A stretch of DNA of 64,000 nt from Candidatus Methylomicrobium oryzae (GCF_016745425.1 NZ_JAERVK010000005.1:219083-283082); one strand, 5' to 3'. Positions 1 through 8,777 are shown, counted from the first letter of the stretch. Numbers and translations are program-made. Notes: generated by a model not told the origin, from the letters alone.

Positions 1-1677
1 AGAATCCAAAGCTTGACCAATGTCGAGGCATTGGAGGCGATTGAAAAATCGCTGCCCATAGAAGCCTTCGAAGCGCTGTATCTGTTGGCGGCAGGGACAT
101 CGTTGGACGAAATATTAGCCGATTACGCCGCGAAAAAATCGACAACGGTTGATACTGAGGATTTTGCCGAAGCACTCAATCAGGATGCATCGCGACGACG
201 CTTCTATGTCGTGGCCGACGAAATGGAGTTATTGGAAATGCTGGAAGCGCCGTTAGAAAAATGGCGGGTTTTTCTGCATCCTTCTCAGCGCAGACTCATC
301 GACCGTCATTGGTCCGGGCCGGTTCGCGTGCTCGGCGGTGCAGGCACTGGTAAAACGGTCGTTGCGATGCACCGTGCTAAATGGTTGGCTGCACAAGCGA
401 CCGAAACGAATGAACGGATTTTGTTTACGACCTTCACCAGCAATTTAGCCGTCGATATTCAGGAGAGTTTACGCAAGATTTGTACGGCACAGGAGCTCAG
501 ACGCATTGACGTACAACACATCGACGCATGGATAGTGGATTTTTTGAAGCAGCGAGAATATGACTTCCGAATTGCTTATCCAAATGGCAAAGACAGTGAA
601 TATGAAAAATGTTGGTCTTTGGCTGAGGGGTTAATTTCGCCCAACTTAGGGTTACCGACAAGCTTTTATAGGGAAGAATGGGAAAGGGTTATTCTGCCGC
701 AGTTCGTTCGGTCGCGTCAGGCTTATTTAACTACGAGCCGCATGGGGCGTGGCGTACCGCTAACCAGAAAACAGAGGGCCGATATTTGGTCGGTTTTCGA
801 AGAAATGCGTATCCAATTGACACAAAGAAAGCTGACTACAATCGAAGATGCGGCCTTTGATATTATGTCCATGCTCGATTCGGGCGCGAATATTAAGCGT
901 TATCGGTCAATTGTGGTTGATGAAGGACAGGATTTCGGGCCGGAAATGCTTACCTTGTTGCGCCGCCTGATTCCAGAAGGGCCAGACGACCTCTTCATCG
1001 TCGGTGATGGGCACCAGCGGATTTATCAGCGTAAAGCCGTTTTAGGCAAATGCGGGATTAATATTCGGGGGCGAGGCAAAAAACTGAAAATCAATTACCG
1101 AACCACCGAAGAAATTCGACGTTTCTCTACACACGTCTTAGAAGGAATTGTTATTGATGACATGGATGATGCTCAGGATACGTTGACCGATTATCGATCG
1201 CTGATGCATGGGGACTTTCCTGAAATTAAGCACTTTAATTCCATTAATGAAGAAGCTAAGTGGATAAGGGAGAAAATTGAAGCATTAATTGAAAATGGCT
1301 TGCTCTCTCAAGATATTTGTTTAGTTGCTCGAACCAATCATTTAGTCGATGAATATGGCTCTCAATTACAACAGTTGGGAATCGAAACCCGAAAATTGTC
1401 TCGACAACAATCGGATAACAGAAATTTGCCGGGTATTCGCTTGGCGACGATGCATCGTGTAAAGGGGTTGGAATTTAAAGCGGTTTTAATGGCAGGTATT
1501 AATGAGGGTGTTGTGCCATTGAAAATCAGTATCGAAACGCAAGATCCGACAGAAGCCCGCTTACGCGATGAGAATGAACGCGCCTTGTTCCATGTTGCGG
1601 CTACTCGGGCTATAAAGGGGTTGTTTATATCTTCGCATGGAATAGTTAGTCCATATTTAGCAAAGTACCCTTTATGA
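1..1677 (+). CDS. UvrD/Rep-family superfamily 1 DNA helicase, 5' end outside window
   Basis: The reading frame is open at base 1, so the true start lies upstream; TTG at 13 is only an internal candidate. The visible part (about 558 codons) has the SF1 helicase order: a Q-motif-like HPSQ, Walker A GAGTGKT (residues 109-115 counted from 13), a Walker B-like VVDEGQD near 300, VGDGHQRIY, and the C-terminal TMHRVKGLEF and VAATRA motifs. It should unwind DNA using ATP. Its position next to ICE recombination genes suggests a role in element maintenance or defence, which is inference. Helicases of this type often carry an N-terminal extra domain, which cannot be judged here. Confidence 0.85.
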   Translation, partial: RIQSLTNVEALEAIEKSLPIEAFEALYLLAAGTSLDEILADYAAKKSTTVDTEDFAEALNQDASRRRFYVVADEMELLEMLEAPLEKWRVFLHPSQRRLIDRHWSGPVRVLGGAGTGKTVVAMHRAKWLAAQATETNERILFTTFTSNLAVDIQESLRKICTAQELRRIDVQHIDAWIVDFLKQREYDFRIAYPNGKDSEYEKCWSLAEGLISPNLGLPTSFYREEWERVILPQFVRSRQAYLTTSRMGRGVPLTRKQRADIWSVFEEMRIQLTQRKLTTIEDAAFDIMSMLDSGANIKRYRSIVVDEGQDFGPEMLTLLRRLIPEGPDDLFIVGDGHQRIYQRKAVLGKCGINIRGRGKKLKINYRTTEEIRRFSTHVLEGIVIDDMDDAQDTLTDYRSLMHGDFPEIKHFNSINEEAKWIREKIEALIENGLLSQDICLVARTNHLVDEYGSQLQQLGIETRKLSRQQSDNRNLPGIRLATMHRVKGLEFKAVLMAGINEGVVPLKISIETQDPTEARLRDENERALFHVAATRAIKGLFISSHGIVSPYLAKYPL

Positions 1678-1801
1678 TAGACCAATGTGTAGAAGGATTT
1701 TTGTCACATTTAACCAATTACACGTATCGATGAGAATTTTGATTCGCATGTAAATTGCTAGTGCAGGATATTCTGATTTCTATCCGGCCAACCAAAGAAA
1801 G

Positions 1802-2056
1802 TCAATAATTCACCCTGAACGTCGGACTATCTTCCGGTTGGGGCTTCCGGTGATCGTAAATCCGCGCCGTGGCGGTGTTGGCGTGGCCTAGCCACTCTTG
1901 CACCTTGGCGATATCGGCTTGATAGTCGAGCGCTTGGTGGCCGCGGTAGCCCGGAGGAAGTGCGCGACGATCGTAAAGCTCAATTGGCTGGAATACGCTC
2001 GCACGAGCTTGTAAATCTCGCCGTGTACATTTATTACGACCCCAGCATGAAGGCAT
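1802..2056 (-). pseudogene. C-terminal remnant of a tyrosine recombinase (integrase), frameshifted
   Basis: The minus-strand frame ends with a classic integrase C-terminus: DIAKVQEWLGHANTATARIY with the LGH box and the catalytic Tyr of ARIYDHRK. The upstream HxLR box (AHFLRATAATK) is readable only in another frame at about 1940-1985, so a frameshift near 1930 separates the boxes. The N-terminal and core regions are absent. It is a dead fragment of a XerC/D-like recombinase, probably left by an earlier insertion, and is unrelated to the intact integrase at 36.1-37.4 kb. Confidence 0.7.
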
Positions 2057-2090
2057 CTATACCGTCATTAATATGAGGGGTGGAGACTTC

Positions 2091-2747
2091 TCAATTTTCA
2101 ACATCCTTTTCGTCGCATTCACTTTCGTTGTCGTTTTCTGAGATTGTCTCCGGTTCTGCCAATAACCCCGATTCTTCTCTGGCTGAACGTACTTCATCAC
2201 CTTTCCCTTGAGCATAGGCGGCTTGGTGTGCCCGCTGTTCGATCGAGACAATACGCCGGGCTAATCGGTGTAATCGTTGTTGCCATTGATACCTCGCGGT
2301 TGAACATTGCTTGCTGGTCAATATCTGGCAAAGCCATAGCGTGTCAATGGCGATCATCAGCTGATCCAGTAAACGGATCAGCTCCACAAACTGGGCGATT
2401 TGCGGTGAGGTGATGCGGGCCTTGAAATCCGTGGGGTGGGTATAGCGCGGCGCTTCAGCAATGCCGTTATCGGCGCAGAGTTTATCGAGCCGGGCTTTTT
2501 CCTGCTGCAGTTGCAGCGCACAGTCGCCGATCATTTGACTGACGATCTCCTCGATATCATCGATCGCTTGCTCTGCGCCAACGATTCGCAAGGTGACGTC
2601 AATCGCATACAGCGAGCGAATCAAGCGGCCGTAGCTACGGCGAATCACCCGAATGGCTTGTTCGCTCTGGATTTTAATGGTGCGTTCGAAAACCGGACGA
2701 CTGATGGCCGGACGAACGATCTTCTCCGGCACTGTCGTGTCTGCCAT
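2091..2747 (-). CDS. AcaB/DUF1845-like ICE protein
   Basis: This 218-aa protein is largely helical. Its central segment (about residues 120-190: SPQIAQFVELIRLLDQLMIAIDTLWL, followed by a QWQQRLHRLARRI-type helix; quoted in parts) resembles the DUF1845/AcaB proteins found with ssb and topoisomerase genes in ICEs and IncA/C plasmids, where AcaB activates transfer regulators. The start at 2747 has AAGGAAAAGGC just upstream; an ATG ten codons earlier lacks this. The last 25 residues are strongly acidic. It faces away from ssb, sharing a 470-bp divergent region. The family assignment is from memory of sequence style and is moderate. Confidence 0.45.
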   Translation of the reverse strand: MADTTVPEKIVRPAISRPVFERTIKIQSEQAIRVIRRSYGRLIRSLYAIDVTLRIVGAEQAIDDIEEIVSQMIGDCALQLQQEKARLDKLCADNGIAEAPRYTHPTDFKARITSPQIAQFVELIRLLDQLMIAIDTLWLCQILTSKQCSTARYQWQQRLHRLARRIVSIEQRAHQAAYAQGKGDEVRSAREESGLLAEPETISENDNESECDEKDVEN

Positions 2748-2987
2748 GCCTTTTCCTTTGAGTGGTTGCCATATCACACCCGATAGTAAGTTGCTTTATT
2801 CTTATCCATCGTGCAAAAAATGGCCGATTGAACGATCTATTGCTGCCAGTGATGAGGAGTTATCCGCTTCAATGTTCGGCAATAACGCTGATTTTCGTTT
2901 TTATATCAGCCTGGCTTTTTCCATGGGTACTTTTTGCTGATCAAATGGAAACATAACATTTCCTGCCGTCTTACGAGACGTTGTGGA

Positions 2988-3062
2988 CCGACTCTTCGTC
3001 GGCGTTCCGCCTGCAGGCGGCGTGGATGATATTCATCGACGGGTCGGGTGCGTTAAGCCCGA
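2988..3062 (+). repeat. Four-hairpin repeat element, copy 1 (upstream of ssb)
   Basis: Four adjacent stem-loops: CCGAC-TCTTC-GTCGG (2988-3002), CCGCC-TGCA-GGCGG (3007-3020), GATGA-TAT-TCATC (3025-3037) and TCGGG-TGCGTTAAG-CCCGA (3044-3062). Two more copies lie at 6512-6588 and 12161-12233 with the same order and linkers but different stem bases. The remainder of the 2748-3215 gap holds the divergent promoter region and the ssb leader. Confidence 0.7.
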
Positions 3063-3099
3063 TGATGTGAATGCATTGTGCATTTGTTAATCCTGTTCT

Positions 3100-3124
3100 G
3101 GGAAAGCCAATTCCCCGGTCGGGG
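3100..3124 (+). promoter_or_regulatory. GC-hairpin leader before ssb
   Basis: GGGAA and TTCCC arms (3100-3104, 3111-3115) are followed by CCGG-TC-GGGG. This is a weaker member of the leader family seen before most genes from 3 to 14.8 kb. Confidence 0.4.
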
Positions 3125-3215
3125 TGATTTGCCTCCCGAGCATCTAACTCACAGCCGTGCCGGTGGGTTTAAGTTCAAAGTCTTGATCCGGGCACGGACG
3201 GAGGAGGTTAGCAGT

Positions 3216-3638
3216 ATGGCAAGTCGCGGTGTTAACAAAGTCATCCTGGTCGGCAACTTGGGCGCCAATCCCGATATCCGGTTTTTAGCCAATGGCGACC
3301 GGGTTACGGTGATTCGTCTGGCAACGGGCGAAGTCTGGAAAGATCAAAACGGAACTCAGCAGGAGCGCACCGAATGGCATCAAGTGGTGTTTTATCGCCG
3401 CCTGGCTGAAATCGCCGGTGAGTTACTGAGGAAAGGCAGCAAGATCTACGTCGAAGGCAGTTTGCGAACCCAGCCATGGGAGAAAGACGGTGAGAAACGT
3501 ACGACCACCGAAGTGGTCGCCAACGATCTGCAAGTTCTGGATCGGGCAAACGGTCACGAGACTGCTTTCGGGAATAGCGATAAGCAGAGTTTCGCCAAGC
3601 CTCGGCAACACCGCTCGAACGCATCGGCTCGACGCTGA
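3216..3638 (+). CDS. ssb: Single-stranded DNA-binding protein of the ICE
   Basis: A 140-aa OB-fold SSB. Residues 1-15 ([15 protein letters not shown]) and the [12 protein letters not shown] and [19 protein letters not shown] segments are diagnostic. The ATG at 3216 is chosen because GGAGGAGG sits 6-12 bases upstream; the frame opens earlier but without SSB similarity. It binds ssDNA during transfer and recombination and belongs with the Bet and Exo genes downstream. The C-terminus is a basic, Ser/Ala/Arg-rich end, not the acidic DDDIPF-type tail used by chromosomal SSBs to recruit partners. Confidence 0.92.
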   Translation: MASRGVNKVILVGNLGANPDIRFLANGDRVTVIRLATGEVWKDQNGTQQERTEWHQVVFYRRLAEIAGELLRKGSKIYVEGSLRTQPWEKDGEKRTTTEVVANDLQVLDRANGHETAFGNSDKQSFAKPRQHRSNASARR

Positions 3639-3754
3639 GGAGTTGGGCGGTGAGCAATGGGTGAGTTAATTTTTCAACTCACAGAAAAAAGCTTTTCATT
3701 TCGAGTATTCATTAACCCTGCCGTTGCAGTTCTCGCTGTTTCGGTATTTTTAAA

Positions 3755-3794
3755 CCCCATGGGGACGTCATTCCCCGATTGGGGCATTGCGTCC
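3755..3794 (+). promoter_or_regulatory. GC-hairpin leader before bet
   Basis: CCCC-at-GGGG (3755-3764) overlaps a nested hairpin: outer GGACG (3763-3767) with CGTCC (3790-3794), inner CCCC-gatt-GGGG (3773-3784). The two structures compete for the same GGGG, which would allow a switch. Confidence 0.5.
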
Positions 3795-3817
3795 TCACTT
3801 TATCAAGGAGAAACGCA

Positions 3818-4864
3818 ATGAGCTATCCATCCAAAAACACGCAGCCAAAAACCCGGAACCTGCCGATGCCGGCCGACGCGCATCAGGTTTATGGTCTCTC
3901 GGAGCAATCCTGGAAAGTGCTCACCGAAGTGACCTTTCCGACGGCCAAAACTCCGGAAGCTATCATGATGGCGCTGGATTATTGCAGGGCCCGCAAGCTC
4001 GATATTTTCAAAAAACCCGTGCATATCGTGCCGATGTGGAGCACCGCCTTGGGGCGCAATGTGGAAACTGTCTGGCCATCGATTATGGAAATACAGACCA
4101 CGGCAACCCGGACCGGCCTGTGGGCGGGCATGGATCGGCCGGTCTGGGGGCCCGATGTGACTCACACCTTTACCGGCAAATTCAAAGACGACACCGAGAC
4201 CTGGCAGGAAAGCACGGTCACCGTGACCTTTCCCGAGTGGGTAGCGGTGACGGTTTACCGTCTGGTCGGCGGGCGCCGCTGCGCGTTTACCGAAGAAGTG
4301 TACTGGATGGAGGCCTACAGCACCGCGGGCGGTAAGAACTCCCAGCTGCCGACGGCCATGTGGATCAAACGTCCCAAGGGCCAGTTAGGGAAATGCGGTA
4401 AAGCCGCCTCGCTGCGCGCCGCCTTTCCGGAGGAGTGCGGTTATGCCGCCGAGGAAATGGACGGCAAAAGCCTTGACGAGCTGAACGACGGGGCCGTGAT
4501 AAACGGCAGTGCCAGCCGACTCGATGCGGTCGATGTCGACACTGATGCCGACACCGGTCCCCGTGTGATCGATCTGTCGATGATTAGCCCCAAGGTCCAA
4601 AAAGCGGTCGCGGAATTGGTCAGGCGCACGGCCATGGCCGGTGCCTGGAAGGCTGCCTACGACTACGCCAACAACAAGTTCGCGGGGTTGGAGTTGACCT
4701 ATGCCATTACCGAACTGGACAAGGCGTCGCAGGCGGCGAAAGCCACATCGAACGCCTTCGATCCTGGAAATCAGACCATCGACGAAGCTTCGATGCCGCC
4801 GGTTTCCACTGTCGCATCGGAAGCCTTGCATAAGGCCAGAGAGACCTTGGGTTCGTTACGCTAG
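3818..4864 (+). CDS. bet: Phage-type ssDNA annealing recombinase (Bet/RecT family)
   Basis: A 348-aa protein of the lambda Bet/RecT superfamily. Visible family features are the N-terminal MMALDYCRARKLDIFKKPVH block, the VWPSIMEIQTTATRTG segment, and the central TAMWIKRPKGQLGKCGKA/ASLRAAFPEE region near residues 180-210. ATG 3818 is preceded by AAGGAG. It anneals complementary strands after exonuclease resection. The pairing with the exonuclease at 5315 and the SSB at 3216 reproduces the lambda Red-like module known from SXT/R391 and IncA/C elements, where it promotes element-element recombination. Confidence 0.88.
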   Translation: MSYPSKNTQPKTRNLPMPADAHQVYGLSEQSWKVLTEVTFPTAKTPEAIMMALDYCRARKLDIFKKPVHIVPMWSTALGRNVETVWPSIMEIQTTATRTGLWAGMDRPVWGPDVTHTFTGKFKDDTETWQESTVTVTFPEWVAVTVYRLVGGRRCAFTEEVYWMEAYSTAGGKNSQLPTAMWIKRPKGQLGKCGKAASLRAAFPEECGYAAEEMDGKSLDELNDGAVINGSASRLDAVDVDTDADTGPRVIDLSMISPKVQKAVAELVRRTAMAGAWKAAYDYANNKFAGLELTYAITELDKASQAAKATSNAFDPGNQTIDEASMPPVSTVASEALHKARETLGSLR

Positions 4865-4895
4865 TTGAGGTCAAGCCTTTCCTTTTCACGCCGGC

Positions 4896-4966
4896 AACCC
4901 AGTCGGTTTATCCACCCTTCCAGGGCGTCATGTTTCGCCCCCGGGGTGAATTTCATGGCGTCCTGC
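4896..4966 (+). promoter_or_regulatory. GC-hairpin leader before the 4983 gene
   Basis: AACCC at 4896, AGGGCG at 4922, an inner CCCCC/GGGG pair (4938-4946) and a closing CGTCCT (4959-4964) repeat the layout of the other leaders. Confidence 0.45.
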
Positions 4967-4982
4967 ATTAAAAGGAGATGTC

Positions 4983-5315
4983 ATGAACGCCATCGATCAA
5001 TCATTCAATCGAATACCCTGTCATACGGACTGGCATCGTTACGACTCGCCCACGGTGATTCGCCGCCATGGCCGCAGTTTTTTGGAACGGGCCTGGAAAC
5101 CGGAAGGGGCAGTCAAAAACACCGCTAAATTATCAAAAAATCAGCTTCACAGTCTGGTCGAAAGCTATGGCGGTCACTGTGTGACGACAGCTGACTCCAT
5201 TCTGCTGATCTTTGATGACTATCACTGGACTCGCCGTTGTGATGCGCAACTCGTCAAGCTCGGTCAACCGACGCAGCGTTGGGGGTGCTACATCCAGTTG
5301 CACGGGGTGGGGTGA
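4983..5315 (+). CDS. Hypothetical ICE protein between bet and exo
   Basis: A 110-aa protein with AAAAGGAG 5 bases before its ATG. The middle (LSKNQLHSLVESYGGHCVTT) looks like a small globular domain; I recognise no family. Its stop overlaps the exonuclease start in TGATG, so the two are translationally coupled. By position it may modulate the annealase-exonuclease pair, but nothing in the sequence proves that. Confidence 0.7.
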   Translation: MNAIDQSFNRIPCHTDWHRYDSPTVIRRHGRSFLERAWKPEGAVKNTAKLSKNQLHSLVESYGGHCVTTADSILLIFDDYHWTRRCDAQLVKLGQPTQRWGCYIQLHGVG

Positions 5316-6316
5316 TGAAAGTCATCAATGTTTCGCAGCGCTCGCCCGAATGGCGGGTGTGGCGGTCACAAGGCATCAGCGCCAGTGAAGCGGCGATCAT
5401 CATGAACCGCTCGCCGTACAAGACGCCCTGGCTGCTCTGGGCGGAAAAGAAAGGACTCGTGCTGGAACAGCCGCTGGAAAATAATCCGTTGATTCGCCTG
5501 GGACTCGAATGTGAGCCGCACGCGCTGCAACGCTTTGAGGATACCCACGAGGTGCTGTTGTTGCCGCTCTGCGGGGAATCGGAGCGCTATCCTCTGATGC
5601 GGGCATCGTTTGATGGCTTGTCCGAAAGCCATGAGCCTGTGGAAGTGAAATGTCCGCATGAAAGCACTTTTCTGGATGTGCTGTTAAACCGCGAGCAATC
5701 GGCGGCCTATCAATTGTATTGGTGCCAGGTGCAACAACAGCTCCTGGTCGCCGAAGCCGCACGCGGGTTTTTGTTTTTTTATCACCAGGGGCAAGATGTG
5801 GAGTTCGTGATCGAGCGTGACGAAGCCTTTCTCACGCAACTGATCGAAACGGCCATGGATTTCTGGTCGGCCGTCAAAACCGGACGGGAGCCGAAAAAAG
5901 ATCCGGAACGCGATCTTTATCTGCCCCAAGGGGATGATGAACAGCAGTGGCAACGATTGGCCGCTGACTATCGCCAGAATGCGGAGAAGATAGACGACAT
6001 CAAGGCCCAGCTCAAAGCGATGGAGTTGCAGCAAGCCACGATCGAACACACGTTGGTCGGTTTGATGGGACCCTTCCTGGCGGCCGAGCACTCCGGATTG
6101 CGGATCAGCCGCTTTCAGGTGCAAGGGAACATTGATTACAAAGCGGTCCTTAACGCCATGCTGCCGGAGGTGACGGAATCGGCGCTGGAACCCTACCGGA
6201 AAAAACCCTCCGAGCGGGTTCGAATCACCTGCCGCGATGACGACGGCAAGCGCGCGGAAGTGCCTTTCGATGCGGAAGCGTTGAAAGACCTGGCGGGTGT
6301 CGATTACTGGTTCTGA
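5315..6316 (+). CDS. exo: YqaJ-type viral exonuclease (lambda Exo-like)
   Basis: A 333-aa PD-(D/E)XK nuclease of the YqaJ/lambda exonuclease family. The N-terminal RSPEWRVWRSQGISASEAA motif, the RLGLECEPHA block (E67), the catalytic D100 in ASFDGL and E110-x-K112 in VEVKCP, and a following Gln helix (REQSAAYQLYWCQVQ) are all present. It should degrade one strand 5' to 3' to give ssDNA for Bet. The ATG at 5315 overlaps the previous stop; a GTG at 5312 is possible. The C-terminal 100 residues contain a coiled-coil-like segment (KIDDIKAQLKAMELQQ). Confidence 0.88.
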   Translation: MKVINVSQRSPEWRVWRSQGISASEAAIIMNRSPYKTPWLLWAEKKGLVLEQPLENNPLIRLGLECEPHALQRFEDTHEVLLLPLCGESERYPLMRASFDGLSESHEPVEVKCPHESTFLDVLLNREQSAAYQLYWCQVQQQLLVAEAARGFLFFYHQGQDVEFVIERDEAFLTQLIETAMDFWSAVKTGREPKKDPERDLYLPQGDDEQQWQRLAADYRQNAEKIDDIKAQLKAMELQQATIEHTLVGLMGPFLAAEHSGLRISRFQVQGNIDYKAVLNAMLPEVTESALEPYRKKPSERVRITCRDDDGKRAEVPFDAEALKDLAGVDYWF

Positions 6317-6511
6317 AGGTTGTCTTTGATGGAACTGGACCCCTGCATGGCCTATTGGGCCTGTGGGGCGTCCTGATCCTTTAGCGAGGACCGGCATAGT
6401 CAAGAATGTCAGTCTGATCGGCCAAGTTTCCTGGTTTTTCCTCTGATCTTGCGCGCCAAGAGTAGAGGAAAAGTCAGAACATTCAGGCGTTCCTTTCGGG
6501 GAACCCCGAAT

Positions 6512-6588
6512 CCGGCGCTTGCCGGCGTTCCGCTGTTGAGCGGCAGGAAAGGTCACCCTTTTCCTGTATCAGGTGCGTCAAGCCTGAT
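6512..6588 (+). repeat. Four-hairpin repeat element, copy 2
   Basis: Stems CCGGC-GCTT-GCCGG (6512-6525), CCGCT-GTTG-AGCGG (6530-6543), CAGGAAA/TTTCCTG (6544-6566) and ATCAGG-TGCGTCAAG-CCTGAT (6568-6588). Compared with copies 1 and 3 the paired positions change together. It fills most of the 6317-6661 gap, which also has the GC leader and no credible gene. Confidence 0.7.
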
Positions 6589-6591
6589 GTT

Positions 6592-6636
6592 GTCGTCCCG
6601 TCGGGGTTCATCGCCCCGCCGGGTCATGGTGGCCCC
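6592..6636 (+). promoter_or_regulatory. GC-hairpin leader before the 6662 gene
   Basis: CGGGG-ttcatcg-CCCCG (6602-6617) with a following GGG and GGCCCC; the gene's AGAGGAGG box comes directly after. Confidence 0.45.
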
Positions 6637-6661
6637 TTATTTTAATTAGAGGAGGTCCCTC

Positions 6662-6877
6662 ATGAACAAAGACTTTTGGAAAACCTTATATGCCTGGCTG
6701 GAAACGGCCAGTCTGGAAGAGATCAGGGTCAAACAGCAATGCGTGCGGCAACTGCTGGGTGAAAGCAGCGACCGCGACTTGAAAGCCGACATTCGCCGGA
6801 TCTTGCGCTTTATGGACGAAGAGATGGTCGCCCGCGCCGAACTGGCAAACGTCATGCGCTTGTCCATGGCCCACTGA
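6662..6877 (+). CDS. Small hypothetical ICE protein
   Basis: 71 aa with a strong AGAGGAGG ribosome site. It is predicted all-helical (KTLYAWLETASLEEIRVKQQ, then ADIRRILRFMDEEM). It lies alone between exo and the CobS-like gene with its own leader. No family recognised. Confidence 0.65.
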   Translation: MNKDFWKTLYAWLETASLEEIRVKQQCVRQLLGESSDRDLKADIRRILRFMDEEMVARAELANVMRLSMAH

Positions 6878-6934
6878 TCTCGATTTCTTTACCTTTACTC
6901 ATCATTCATCCCCTGGACTGCCAGGGAATCTACT

Positions 6935-6978
6935 AACCCGAAGGGGACACAGCGCCCTTCGGGGCATGGTGTGTCTCC
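6935..6978 (+). promoter_or_regulatory. GC-hairpin leader before the CobS-like gene
   Basis: The clearest example: outer stem GGGGACAC (6943-6950) with GTGTCTCC (6971-6978), inner CCC-ttc-GGGG (6955-6964), preceded by AACCC. Confidence 0.55.
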
Positions 6979-7014
6979 GGTTTCGGGTTTCAACCCAAAT
7001 TTAAGGAGTTCACC

Positions 7015-7956
7015 ATGATGCAACAGTATTCCATTGCCGACACCTTCGGCATTCCTGCGCCCGCTTCAATGAAAGTGGAAGGTTTTAGCCCGGCGCACAA
7101 TCCGTATGTACCGATCAAAAAGTCCTATGTGTTTCGCAAGGATCATCTGCGCGATGTCCTGGCGTTTCTGGGCTCGGCCAATGGCGATGGCTTGTATCTG
7201 ACCGGTCCCACCGGCTCGGGTAAAACCTCGCTCTTGGAACAAGTGGCCGCCCGGCTGCATTGGGGCGTCCATTCCGTCACCGGCCATGGACGCCTGGAAC
7301 TCAACGATTTGCTCGGCCAATACATGCTGGCCGATGGCGGCGCCATGAAATGGATCGACGGTCCGTTGACACTGGCGGTTCGTCTCGGGCACATCTTGTT
7401 GATCAATGAAATCGATGCGGTCGACCCCGCCGAATTGATCGGTTTGAACGAAGTCGTTGAAGGCAAGCCATTGACGATTCCGCAGACCGGGGACGTGATC
7501 CTGCCGCATCCCAAGTTTCGGCTGGTCGCCACCGGCAATAGCCAGGGTGCGGGCGATCCGTCGGGTTTGTATCAGGGTGTATTGAGACAGAACCTGGCCT
7601 TTCTGGACCGGTTCCGTTTGATGGAAGTGGGGTATCCCGAGCCCGAAGACGAAATGAAACTCCTGGCCGACGTCGTGCCGAGCATGCCGGAAACGCTGCG
7701 CGAAAGCATGATCAAAGTCGCCAATCAGATCCGCAAGGTCTTCATGGGCGGTCAGGATGGCGCCGGGATGTTGTCGGTCACGCTGTCGACCCGCGGTTTA
7801 GTGCGGTGGGCGACACTGGTAGCGACCTTTAAAAGCGCCCCCAATGCCTTGGCCTATTCCTTGGACAGGGCCTTGACCCTCAGGGCGGAAGCGTCGGAAC
7901 GCGAAGCGATTCATCGCATCGCCAAGGACGTGTTCGGCGATGACTGGCAGGTGTAG
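7015..7956 (+). CDS. CobS/MoxR-like AAA+ ATPase
   Basis: A 313-aa AAA+ ATPase with Walker A GPTGSGKT (residues 64-71), a Walker B region ILLINEIDAVDP (about 127-138), a sensor-1 type LVATGNS and an arginine-finger region LDRFRLMEVGYP. It matches the cobaltochelatase CobS / MoxR group. Such ATPases act with a VWA partner, here the CobT-like gene at 10220. SXT/R391 and IncA/C elements carry the same pair beside bet-exo; cobalamin synthesis is not implied. Start chosen at 7015 with AAGGAG upstream; a second ATG follows directly. Confidence 0.85.
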   Translation: MMQQYSIADTFGIPAPASMKVEGFSPAHNPYVPIKKSYVFRKDHLRDVLAFLGSANGDGLYLTGPTGSGKTSLLEQVAARLHWGVHSVTGHGRLELNDLLGQYMLADGGAMKWIDGPLTLAVRLGHILLINEIDAVDPAELIGLNEVVEGKPLTIPQTGDVILPHPKFRLVATGNSQGAGDPSGLYQGVLRQNLAFLDRFRLMEVGYPEPEDEMKLLADVVPSMPETLRESMIKVANQIRKVFMGGQDGAGMLSVTLSTRGLVRWATLVATFKSAPNALAYSLDRALTLRAEASEREAIHRIAKDVFGDDWQV

Positions 7957-7958
7957 TC

Positions 7959-8687
7959 ATGGCAGCGTGGCGTTTATACCGTTATCGCCACAGCGATGGC
8001 CGCTCGAAAGACTGGGCGGTCAGCGCGAATGCGGACGGTACGATCACGACTCGTTGGGGTAGAACCGCCCCGCGTTTGTCTGCGGTGAGTACCCGTAAGG
8101 GTGTGAGCCAATTCGATATCGAAAAGCAAAAACAGGCCAAAGGCTATGTATTCGTCGCCGAGGTGGAGATCGACAGCGAAGGACACGTGCTTTTTCCTGA
8201 TCCAGCCCAGTCTGATCCGCCGCCTACTTTGGGCGGAGCCTTGTATTGGCATATCGATTGCCGGGCCAGTCAGGAAACCTGCTTGGCCTTGGCCAGCGAA
8301 ATCAGGCGTTTGATCGATGCGATTCAATCCTTGCCGGACTATGCCGCGATGCCCCATCCCATCCGGGAAGGCTGGCAGCAATTGAGCGGTCTGGCACTGA
8401 GCGCCGAGCCGTTTTCGCAGAGCGGCCAGATCAAACCCGGCCATGGCGTCCTGCCCTGGCTGTTCTTGATGACGTTGAAACAGCAGGGCTTTGCCGGCGT
8501 TGAGATCGGTATCGCCACGGAAAACAACCGCGAGGTTTCCGCCGATCTGAAGGCTGAACAGGACGTGTTGGATTTTTTCGGCACGAATCTCGACCAAATC
8601 AGAGCAACGGCTGAAATGTTAGGTTTACTGAAGCCCCGGTTGAATCTGGCCTCGGTGTTGTCCGATACAGACGATCGTTGGTTTTAG
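7959..8687 (+). CDS. WGR-domain protein
   Basis: A 242-aa protein. The N-terminal 75 residues form a WGR domain: WRLYRYRHSDGRSKDWAV, then TITTRWGRTAPRL with the WGR signature and the IEKQKQAKGYVFV strand-helix end. WGR domains occur in PARPs, MolR and phage-linked proteins and are thought to bind nucleic acids. The remaining helical part is unassigned. It starts 2 bases after the CobS-like stop, so it belongs to that transcription unit. Confidence 0.75.
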   Translation: MAAWRLYRYRHSDGRSKDWAVSANADGTITTRWGRTAPRLSAVSTRKGVSQFDIEKQKQAKGYVFVAEVEIDSEGHVLFPDPAQSDPPPTLGGALYWHIDCRASQETCLALASEIRRLIDAIQSLPDYAAMPHPIREGWQQLSGLALSAEPFSQSGQIKPGHGVLPWLFLMTLKQQGFAGVEIGIATENNREVSADLKAEQDVLDFFGTNLDQIRATAEMLGLLKPRLNLASVLSDTDDRWF

Positions 8688-8713
8688 AAAGTTATTCCCG
8701 TTCATTTTTATTT

Positions 8714-8757
8714 AACCCGGAAGGGGCGTGTCTGCCCATCCGGGCCGGCTGCGCCTC
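8714..8757 (+). promoter_or_regulatory. GC-hairpin leader before the DUF3150 gene
   Basis: AACCC (8714), outer GGGGCG (8723-8728) with CGCCTC (8752-8757), inner CCC-atcc-GGG (8735-8744). Confidence 0.5.
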
Positions 8758-8777
8758 TTTCTCCCAAGGAGGTTCTT

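Noticed and set aside
3044..3062. GTTAAGC in the fourth hairpin as an integron attC core
   Set aside because: No partner RYYYAAC arrangement, no cassette structure and no integron integrase nearby.
3787..4335. Overlapping plus-strand frame in bet
   Set aside because: Arg/Gly-rich shadow translation; the Bet frame explains the region.
6449..6649. 66-codon frame over the second hairpin element
   Set aside because: It coincides with structured repeats and has no protein-like content.
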